DNA of 64,000 nucleotides from NCBI GenBank assembly GCA_020736575.1, contig JAGPYM010000060.1:62001-126000 (forward strand), in the 5' to 3' direction. A model generated the notes under the pieces. That model was not told the origin of the DNA. It ran no database searches and saw nothing but the letters and a program-made list of their open reading frames with translations. The stretch is from Thelonectria olida. Its lineage: Eukaryota; Ascomycota; Sordariomycetes; Hypocreales; Nectriaceae. Positions 55,121 to 64,000 of the stretch are shown here, one piece after another (position 1 is the first letter of the stretch; the number at the start of each line of letters is the position of its first letter). Made by a program: the position numbers and the translations under genes.

Positions 55121-56615
55121 TGGCGATGCTATCGTCGGAAGAGTAACGCGCAATATACAAAGTCACTTCTCGGTTCAGGAAAGTTCAAGTTATACGTGCT
55201 CTTAATTATGCTGCCACAACGGTAGGATCTCCTATAAAAAACCTGTATCGGGCGGTGGTATCTGCAAAGTTGATCTTGGTTGGGAAGCTTCACCTAGAAC
55301 ATCATCGGTCTCTCATGTTTGCTCTCGGACGTGTCCTGATTTGCTCCTCCAAAAGCCTTAGCTCTTTCTGATAGAACTGGAGCCCGCTCTTTGACTCCGA
55401 CGCGTGAAGTAGTCCCGAGGTAGCTGCCGAGGCTTTTCGTTCTTCCACTTGTAGCAACTTTATTTCTCGGTCTTACATCTTCCAGAAAACCGATGGGGTG
55501 GTTGTTGTGAAGATTGGGGGAACGGATGATGCATCATCCCGGCTGAGCATGGCATTGCCGCAAAAACCCTTGCACAAGAAAGTTGGCTGTTGCTTGTAAA
55601 ATAGGAACCACGATCAAGTAGGCTCACCTTTCAAGTGCATCAGTTGATGCTAGAATTGTCCCCTCTGCTGTCTCGTTTGGACGGTGCTCTGGAGATGGAG
55701 CTGCCGATCTCGTAAACATCGCGATGCTCAGATCGCTCTCCTCCCATTGAGTGATAGGATCATGGTCTTCAGTTGAGGCAACAACAGACGAGCGGCGTGC
55801 TTCTGTTTCACACACGACGGCTTTCTGCCTCACGTAGCGATTGCCACGCATGGTATGGCACGATGAAGTCAATTGGAAAACGTCCGGCCAGACTGAGCGA
55901 CCATCTATATACAACGCTACCACTAGCTATCCGATGTGCCGCGTGCAAACGTTCTGAAGACATCGGGCAGGGCCGTTTTGGTCCTCCGCCCCCTGATCAC
56001 TTTTGTCTCCCATCGTTCTCGCCACCGTCCTTGGCCGGATTCATGAATTCGGCCCACGCAGACACCACATCCGGGTACAATGGCCTCAACGTCGATTCCG
56101 GCATGGGTAGGAGTTGCGGTGGCTTTCTGGTTGACCTGCCGGTGCTTCGGCTCGGGCGAGATGGCCTAGGATTTATGGGCTTGGAACTGTTCGGCTGCAT
56201 TGTGCTGTAGAGAAGCAGAGTTGTTCGGCTTTCGTCTTTGCTTGTGCACTTATGTGTATGCACTGTATAATAGGTAGTGAATGAGCAATACGTTCTGTCC
56301 AAGAATGGCCGTGTATGAATCACAACGACGGGCATGTTGCGTCCTCGCCTTTAAGTATACGATCCAAGGTACATCGCGAGAAGACCCGAGGCCGCTTTTG
56401 GCTCTCGAACGAAGGCATTCAGATTCGGATACCTCAAGCTAACGCGGCGGCTTCGGCATTGGGTGTTCCGAGCACAACTGGAGTGGGTGGGAGTGGACAG
56501 AAATGGACTCTACGTATGAATTGACACTTACAGCTAGCTACGTATCGTCGCGTCTAGACTGCTTGCCCGCGCGACCGCCTCCATAATGTAGGCCAAGTCC
56601 TACTGTCCTTCGTGT
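55121..56615. other. Intergenic stretch; doubtful small minus-strand gene
   Basis: A minus-strand frame from ATG 56200 (MQPNSSKPINPRPSRPSRST) to 55997 is Pro/Ser/Arg-rich and might be a first exon, but no convincing partner exon or family was found. Confidence 0.3.
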
Positions 56616-57189
56616 CTAGTCCCCCTGGCATAGGAACAACGTCAGGGAAGCATCGCTGTCGCAGCCATGGGTGGCAAAGTCGTCGTTGTAATAGTTGTAC
56701 ACGGCGGAACAGTTCTTCTGGCAGTCAGGAGGGCACAGCACCGAGGGGCATTCTGGGCGATCCGGCTTCAGCGCCACGCCGTAGTCACAGAACTGACGAG
56801 GAAAGGCATCGTTGATGTCGGAGACGTCGTAGTACAAGTCAGTGCCCGGATACAGAGTGGGATCGTAGGTGTATTCGAACTGCGTGACCGCACTCGAGTC
56901 AAACGCAGATTCCCTCTCACCGTCGCTTGCCGCCTGCGACAATCGCTGGTCTGTGGTGATCTTGATGGACACGCCCACAGTCACGTCGAAGCCTGCTCTG
57001 CGTCGTAGGCGGCGCCGTGTCGGTAGGTCTCGTGGTACGACTCGCCGGGCAGAAGAGTTACGACGGACGATTTGTCCGCCTGGACTGATCGCAGGTATAC
57101 GGAAAAGTCACACTTGTTAACACACCAGCTTGAGACTGGGCCGCACACGACGCGATGCCTCCCAGGAGGACAGCCACGAGTGGTTTCAT
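56616..57189 (-). pseudogene. BYS1-domain secreted protein, two frameshifts
   Basis: ATG 57189 begins a signal peptide (MKPLVAVLLGGIASCAAQSQ). A frame change near 57122 leads to NKCDFSVYLRSVQADKSSVV and a second near 56985 to GVSIKITTDQRL, ending in the BYS1-type C-terminus (YGVALKP, CPPDCQKNC, HGCDSDASLTLFLC). BYS1 (Blastomyces yeast-phase-specific, thaumatin-like) proteins are small secreted proteins of unclear function. Each break is restored by one base and no intron fits, so the gene is either decayed or affected by assembly indels. Confidence 0.72.
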
Positions 57190-57516
57190 GCTGGCTGCTA
57201 CAAGACACGACTACTGGCAGAGACGGAGCGGAGAAGCACGAGGGAACGAGACTATATTTATTACTCTGAAGTTACTAGGGAGCTGGCTGAGCAGCTGAGT
57301 GCAGGGGGCGGTGTCCGTTTTTCTTCTTTGCTAGGCCGATGGATGTGGCGCCAACGGCGGACCAGATCAGGGACTGGGTCCAGAGCTTGATGCAGAACGG
57401 CCTTGTTGCTGTGCAGCAGCTCGAGAACCGGAAGAGGGCGGGGACGACCGCAGGGTGCAATACACAGGATGAGCATGAATGGCGTCGTCCCCACGCTATT
57501 CCCACCCGGCAGAGCC

Positions 57517-58071
57517 TCACTCCTTGGCAGCTTCTGATATGTCCCGGAACTGCCAGGCCTTGGAGTCGCCCCAAAGGTTGGCAGAAATGAACAGCGCCCC
57601 CTCGCCGCGGATCAGCCCAATGTCCTTTGGAGACTCTCCCGAGCTGATGGCGACGAGGCGCTGCCCGTCGACCTGGTCAGTCGTCCCGATCAGCTTCGTT
57701 CCATTCACGCTCTGATCTACGTCCGTCGGTCCGTCCTTGAAGTAGTCGGCGACGTTCAGGAGAATGTTGGACTCCTTCAGCAGGATCTCCTTTCTTTCTT
57801 CGTCCGCCCACTCCCACGGGGTGAGAAGCTCCAGAAACAGCTCTTTCGCCGGAAACCCTGCGTCGTAGTCCCCGATGGGATAGATTGCGGACTCTTTTGC
57901 CAGGCAAAGGACCATGTATGACGGCTCCCCTGGCTCGTCGGTCGACGGACCATTGGTTGCGACCTCTGTATCGTGGCCGCGGAACACCAGGGCAATGAGG
58001 CCTTCCTTGGCGAGCTCCTCTCTCCATTTCGGGCTCTTTTGGATGAGAGCCCAGATTTCTTCGGAAGACAT
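57517..58071 (-). CDS. Hypothetical protein, 184 residues
   Basis: Start ATG 58071 (MSSEEIWALIQKSPKWREEL). A compact, acidic, globular-looking soluble protein without signal peptide or known motif; open throughout with no needed intron. No function assigned. It is divergent from the Cdc25-like gene. Confidence 0.55.
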   Translation of the reverse strand: MSSEEIWALIQKSPKWREELAKEGLIALVFRGHDTEVATNGPSTDEPGEPSYMVLCLAKESAIYPIGDYDAGFPAKELFLELLTPWEWADEERKEILLKESNILLNVADYFKDGPTDVDQSVNGTKLIGTTDQVDGQRLVAISSGESPKDIGLIRGEGALFISANLWGDSKAWQFRDISEAAKE

Positions 58072-58309
58072 TTTAGGATTTGATGTTGTTTGTGCGGAAA
58101 CGATGAAGTGTACGATAGTTCTGTAGACGATACCGCAGCCAGGGAAGGGGTGAATGAGCTTTTATGCGTTGAGGCATCCGCGGTATAGGACTGTACGCCC
58201 CGTATAGCATCATGTGATACTGTACCTACTTTACAGTACATAGTGGACAAATAGAGTGTGTCCTCATGTGGCCCCGATGCTGTAGAGCGACCATCGCCCA
58301 CTTTCGGAC

Positions 58310-59233
58310 ATGCGGCTGTCAGGAAATGGCTGTGGTGCACAGAGCCGGTTCTGGATCCAACGGCCATTTCTGGCAAGCCGTCCAAATACGGACGCTCTCC
58401 TTATGCAAGGCTTGTCGGCGAGAACGGAAGCGCAGTTCATTATTCACTGGCCCATCCTCATTGGAAGAGAAGGGAGCACAATGGTCAGCGTCTCCGACGA
58501 CTGGATGCTTTACTGTGCACTACCGCCGAGCAACGTGGTGCAGTCAAGCTACCAAGCCTGTGTTGCGCAGATGGGGGACGAATCCCAAAGCAAAACCATC
58601 GGGCTCATCCCGGACAGAGCTGGATCCGGCAACCCGATCTTGCCCCATTTCATCAAGCCCGGCGAGGCTATCCCCCGAATCACGAAGGAAACCCTTGCGG
58701 GTGTTCTGAGAGGATCAGACAGTGCCCTGCTCGGCCAGGTACATATCATCGACTGTCGATTCCGGTACGAGTACGACGGCGGTCACATCGACCAAGCACT
58801 CAACTACGACGACCACGCTCAGCTCGTCGACCGGTTGTTCAAGAGTCCCGGGAGCGGTGCTGTCCTCGTTCTTCACTGCGAATACTCCGTTTGTCGCGCT
58901 CCCCGGATCGCAGGTCTTGTCCGAAACTACGACAGAGGCCTTCACGCCGACTCCTATCCCGATCTCACCTACGAGAGCGTCTACGTCCTGGACGGTGGCT
59001 ATCGGGACTTCTTCGCCAGCTACCCCTCTCTGTGTTCTCCGCGTGGCTACGTTGAGATGACCGACGGGCAGAACTGGACGGCCTACCAGCGGCTGGAACT
59101 CGACCGGCTGAAACTCGACCGGCTGAAAGACAAGAAGAAGAGATCACGCCTCGTCTGGCCAGTCGATGGAGACACTGTGCCTCCGCTGCGACTCAGGAGC
59201 GAGCAGCGGGACAAGAGACCAAGATGGAGTTGA
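58310..59233 (+). CDS. Cdc25-like phosphatase (rhodanese fold), catalytic motif intact
   Basis: The catalytic domain spans about residues 125-255: ITKETLAGVLRG, VHIIDCRFRYEYDGGHIDQA, active site HCEYSVCRAPR (Cys about 190, Cx5R complete), YPDLTYESVYVLDGGYRDFF and LCSPRGYVEM. These are the signature blocks of Cdc25 dual-specificity phosphatases, which activate cyclin-dependent kinases. The whole protein is only about 307 residues, so the long regulatory N-terminus of fungal Cdc25 (Nim-T type) is absent; a basic tail follows. The start is uncertain (ATG 58310 or 58481). It is unlikely to be the cell's main Cdc25, and an accessory paralogue is inferred. No frameshift was found, in contrast to its neighbours. 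Confidence 0.82.
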   Translation: MRLSGNGCGAQSRFWIQRPFLASRPNTDALLMQGLSARTEAQFIIHWPILIGREGSTMVSVSDDWMLYCALPPSNVVQSSYQACVAQMGDESQSKTIGLIPDRAGSGNPILPHFIKPGEAIPRITKETLAGVLRGSDSALLGQVHIIDCRFRYEYDGGHIDQALNYDDHAQLVDRLFKSPGSGAVLVLHCEYSVCRAPRIAGLVRNYDRGLHADSYPDLTYESVYVLDGGYRDFFASYPSLCSPRGYVEMTDGQNWTAYQRLELDRLKLDRLKDKKKRSRLVWPVDGDTVPPLRLRSEQRDKRPRWS

Positions 59234-59582
59234 TACGAGGGTCCGGAACACGGATGGTATACGAGGGGAGGTACGGACTCGGCACCTGAGGAATATAGCT
59301 AAACAGTTACTGTGTACTGTTCTCTACATAGATCGTGTATGTTTCAAATGCAATGAGTACCGAACTTCTCCCTCCAATCAAGCCGTTGTACAGTATTCGC
59401 CCGCATCTCCTCCGCCAATCAGTATGATTCCGATCAGTATTGCACCGGCCGCGGGACTAATCACCTGAAGATCCGAGAAGTTGTTCAAATCGAGTGCAGT
59501 ACACATGCTCGGTGCTCGAGCTCTCTTTAGATCACTATGCTGGGAGTGCCACGAACCGTGTGGAGTCGTTTCGATCCAGTAT

Positions 59583-60960
<1,378 letters not shown>

Positions 60961-61966
60961 CGCATCGTGTCTAGGCTGGACCGTCGGCTGCAGCAGAGCG
61001 AAGATGCCCCTGAAGCAGGACAAGGCCAACCATAATCGAACGATGTGCGAATGCATGGCAAATATGCCAGGGAGTACTGTAATGGCCAAAGTGGTGCAGG
61101 TTGTGTGAGCCGACGGGAAGGGATTTATAGGAAATGAAACCGTGGGATGCGCCGAAAGTGGCGGCGATGGATGGCACCAGCGCGGACCGAAACTGGACAT
61201 CCAACAGGTTTTGGACCATGACAGTTTTACCAGTCTACAGTCGAGCGGGCTAAGCCGACAGGAAAGAAGCGGTCTCATAGCCAGCCCGCACCCGTCAACA
61301 ACTCGATAGCCAGCTGATATCCTGCATCAGCTCAACACATCAAGCGAACAACAGCACATACATACATACTACGCTTGAAGCGTTAAGAGCTGTCGCTGCA
61401 GACCAGTGTATGCACGAGAGCCAGTTGCCTGCGGGAGGAGAGCGCCGAAAAGACGTGAAAGCGAGGATCGTACAAGCATCAACTACTCCAAGGACGGCTT
61501 GTAACATCTGAAACATTGTCCGAGACCGGCCCTCAGGTTGGGCAAGTTGTATACTCTGGTCTACTGTACCATTCTATGTGTGATCTGACTAGCAACTGGA
61601 GAAAGCTCTTGAGCTAGACTCGTGAGCTGGCTTTCTGAAGGACAGGCGTGTTGGTAGAGACGCCAGGTGAAAGGCGAGGAGACGAACACTCATTCACGAA
61701 ATCGTAGCCACCAGGGCTCCAAATACAATCAAGTTTTCATATTGGAAAGAGCAAGAACCGGGGACAAAAAGGAGCAGACCGTGATCCTCACTAGGATAGA
61801 AAAACCAGTCTCAACTATTTTGTACGGTTTGGGTATAGTAATTGACTTGTGGGCGCTACGTGAATCATCCTCAGTGTAACGGCAGATACAGTATCGAGGA
61901 GGCTTCGGCGCGTCTGCCAGAGACGCGTCTCGTCCCAGCCCTCCATATGTGTGCATGACCGCAGGA
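60961..61966. other. Intergenic stretch
   Basis: No gene recognised between the broken chitinase and the LysM-like gene. Confidence 0.4.
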
Positions 61967-63364
61967 CTAATCATCGTCGTCTGCTCCTACGATAGCGCCC
62001 GGTCGATACGCCGATTCGATGCAGCCGCTCCTCGTAGAGCCGCCCTGGCCCTTGTTGTTGCAGCTGTTCCAGTTTCCCATGATTCGTTTGTAACACACAT
62101 CCTCAGTGCCCACGCCCTGCTCTTTCCCATCGCAGCCGCGAACCCAGGATACGGTGAAGATGTACATCTCCGTGCTTTTGCCGTACACCATCTGGACGCT
62201 TTCGAAACTCTTTGACAGGGTCACATCTTTCACCTCCTTGCAGAACTTCTTGGCGTTTTTGTCCAGTGTCTTCTCGTCGGTGTTATGGGATCCCCCAGGG
62301 CCTTGGCTCCCATCTGGGTGGCAGACCACTGAAGGTGCGGATGAGCCAGACGATGAGCCGGCTGAGCTGCCCTGCGTGATCGTCTTGGTGGCAGTGGCAG
62401 TGGCCGTCTTGGTGGCCGTCTTGGTGGCCATCTCGGTGGTCGTTCGAGTCACAGCTTTGATCCCGTTCAGCGTCACGGTCGTTGCCACCACCCGAGTAGC
62501 GGTCCTCGTTACTTGGTTGGTCGTAGCCTCGGCTTCCGTTGTGGCCTGTGGTGTGTACGACGAAACGCCATGAGATGTAGTCGGATCGCCGTCGACCGAC
62601 GAGGCCTTCTCTGGGATTTTGGTTTGTGAACTTTGCGGCGGCGAAGAGGTCTCCAAACGCGTCAACCCCGACGAGTCTCCGGTGGCGGAAGAGCGCCCGC
62701 TGGACAACGGAGCCTCCGTCTCCGTGCTAGTGAGCGCATTCAGCGATGACCGGGCTGTGGTAGTAGACGGGGTTTCGGTTTGTGAACTAGGAGGCAGTGA
62801 AGTCTCTGACGTTTCTGAAGCCGTGGCCGTCGATGGAACTGTACGCGTGTCCGATGTCGCTCTGTTTCTGCTCTCTGGAGACGTCACGGGAGAGGCTCTG
62901 GTAGAGACAGTCTCCTCCGCCTTGCCGGTGAACGTGCTCGGCGACGAACGGGCATCAGTGACGTCAGACTTCTTCCCTGTGCTGCGGGCTCTCGTTTCGA
63001 GTGTGGACCGTATCGAGGTCTTCTCGCTTTTCGCGCTTTTCGATGACGCCCGCGTCGAGGTCGAGGTCGAAGTCAAAGTGCTGGTCGCGTCGGCGCTCAG
63101 CAAAAGAAGAGGCGTGCATCCGTCTACTGTCGCCCATGTCGCGGGCGGGTCGACTTTGGTATATGGCACAGTGTATGTCTTCCCGCGCTCGATGGAGTCG
63201 ACATTGAAATCCGCGTTCAGCTCGACAAGAGTCTCGTAGTTCTTGAGATGAAGCGCGTCGGCAACCTTGTCGACGGTGTCGCCGTTCCAAGGCACCCAGA
63301 GCGCGACTTCGGTGCAGAATGCGCTGGCAACGACAGCATGAAGAAGCAGGACCAGTCCAAACAT
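61967..63364 (-). CDS. LysM-like, Ser/Thr-rich secreted protein
   Basis: I prefer ATG 63364 (MFGLVLLLHAVVASAFC, a good signal peptide) over the in-frame ATG 63442. A single LysM-like module follows (WNGDTVDKVADALHLKNYET ... NADFNVDSIERGKTYTVPY). A Ser/Thr-rich linker of about 230 residues comes next, including a TATKTATKTATATATK repeat, and suits O-glycosylation. The C-terminal domain has six spaced Cys (KKFCKEV, RGCDG, DVCYKRI, NSCNNKG, SGCIES), a layout found at the C-terminus of many fungal secreted glycoside hydrolases and LysM proteins. It is probably cell-wall associated or secreted and chitin binding. The frame is intact. It is 3' to a broken GH18 gene on the same strand. Confidence 0.72.
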   Translation of the reverse strand: MFGLVLLLHAVVASAFCTEVALWVPWNGDTVDKVADALHLKNYETLVELNADFNVDSIERGKTYTVPYTKVDPPATWATVDGCTPLLLLSADATSTLTSTSTSTRASSKSAKSEKTSIRSTLETRARSTGKKSDVTDARSSPSTFTGKAEETVSTRASPVTSPESRNRATSDTRTVPSTATASETSETSLPPSSQTETPSTTTARSSLNALTSTETEAPLSSGRSSATGDSSGLTRLETSSPPQSSQTKIPEKASSVDGDPTTSHGVSSYTPQATTEAEATTNQVTRTATRVVATTVTLNGIKAVTRTTTEMATKTATKTATATATKTITQGSSAGSSSGSSAPSVVCHPDGSQGPGGSHNTDEKTLDKNAKKFCKEVKDVTLSKSFESVQMVYGKSTEMYIFTVSWVRGCDGKEQGVGTEDVCYKRIMGNWNSCNNKGQGGSTRSGCIESAYRPGAIVGADDDD

Positions 63365-63394
63365 CGCGGTCGTCTTTGGCCATGCGTGTGCCAG

Positions 63395-64000
63395 GATACT
63401 CGCTCCACTTCGACGGCCGCGATCCAGCCCCAGAACACGCACTTTCTTTTGCGAGCCAACGCCGTTCGAACGCTGCTGAGAGACAGTTCACCGCTAGAGC
63501 AGGAAACGACTGCCTGGTGGCAGTTTTGGAAAACACCGACAGGCAGCTTCCCTCCACCGATTCCCCGAGGCAGCCACAACGTGGACCATCCGTCCCAGCC
63601 ACTCTGGAAGTGGCTTCGTCGCAAGACAAACAAGGTGGACGGGGAGCAAGACCCGGAATACCCCAAAGTCCCTTACCCCAGTCCCGACCAAGTCGACGCG
63701 GACGCGTCATGGAAGAAGTACCTACGCAAGAAGGACCGTCCGACGCACCGTCTCTCGCCCTTTGGGATCACATGGCTGCCTGGGCTTCCGGTGTTTAGTC
63801 AGGAGGTGGACACGATCCGCTGGTGCCGAGAGCATCTGGACCGGTTGAACCGAGAAATCGAGGTAGACCAGAGCCATCCGGAGAGGTTTCCGCTGATGAA
63901 CTCGGCTTTTATCCAGTTCCACCGTCAGGTGGCAGCCCATATGGCGTGCCAGAGCGAGATCTACCACCTCCCGCAGTACATGGCTCCGCGCATGGTCGAG
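63395..64000 (+). pseudogene. CSC1/PHM7-type channel (DUF221), fragment without 5' end
   Basis: An open frame without a start runs to the right edge. It contains LLRANAVRTLL, AWWQFWKTPTG, KKYLRKKDRPTHRLSPFG and VDTIRWCREHLDRLN, then ERFPLMNSAFIQFHRQVAAH, typical of the cytosolic PHM7 loop of stress-gated calcium channels (CSC1/RSN1 family). Full proteins have three transmembrane helices before this loop; here the LysM-like gene starts on the other strand only 30 bp upstream, leaving no room. It is therefore a truncated copy, or upstream exons were lost at a rearrangement. The right side may continue intact beyond the window. Confidence 0.65.

Noticed and set aside
58258..59055. Arg/Pro-rich 265-residue frame on the plus strand
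   Set aside because: Out-of-frame shadow of the Cdc25-like gene, which has clear family motifs.
62619..63239. 206-residue plus-strand frame rich in Val/Ser/Asp
   Set aside because: Antisense of the Ser/Thr-rich linker of the LysM-like gene.

Overview
The window is nuclear DNA of a filamentous ascomycete. Genes carry short GT-AG introns with CTAAC-like branch sites, and the proteins are typical fungal families: a killer-toxin-type chitinase, LysM proteins, DUF3435, bZIP, NB-ARC/TPR, ferric reductase. I cannot name the species. The mix of transposons, AT-rich islands, minisatellites, orphan-like small genes and broken genes marks most of the window as accessory (lineage-specific) DNA rather than core chromosome.

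Layout. 0-8.9 kb: a divergent pair of a LysM-type secreted protein and a very large multi-exon GH18 chitinase, then one unknown gene. 9-10 kb: a TIR element and an AT-rich island. 10.4-13 kb: an intact DUF3435 tyrosine recombinase, the family that includes the 'captains' of Starship giant transposons. 14.8-24 kb: small genes (HMG-box, two short MADS-like proteins, a five-exon coiled-coil gene), a UROD/MetE-like gene, two minisatellites and three copies of one MITE family. 23.9-28.7 kb: an intact Tc1/mariner DD34E transposase, an unknown 418-residue protein and an F-box/ankyrin protein. 30.2-33.3 kb: a complete but inactivated hAT element with a perfect 8-bp target duplication. 35.4-36.6 kb: a bZIP factor. 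36.6-41.5 kb: gene-poor, with RIP-like LINE and hAT relics. 41.5-46.6 kb: an NLR (nucleoside phosphorylase, NB-ARC, TPR) next to a ferric reductase, both disrupted. 47-59 kb: small hypothetical proteins, a pseudokinase, a chromodomain protein, a BYS1-type secreted protein (broken) and a Cdc25-like phosphatase. 59.6-64 kb: a frameshifted GH18 chitinase, a LysM-like Ser/Thr-rich secreted protein, and a CSC1/PHM7-type channel fragment lacking its 5' part.

The main interpretation is that a captain-like recombinase followed by NLR and ferric-reductase genes matches the known cargo profile of Starship elements. No element boundary could be fixed from the sequence, so this is a candidate only. The accessory segment also holds an unusual set of miniature regulator-like genes (HMG, MADS-like, bZIP, chromo, pseudokinase, Cdc25-like). 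At least five genes carry single-base frameshifts and others a stop codon, which means either real decay or uncorrected indels in the assembly.
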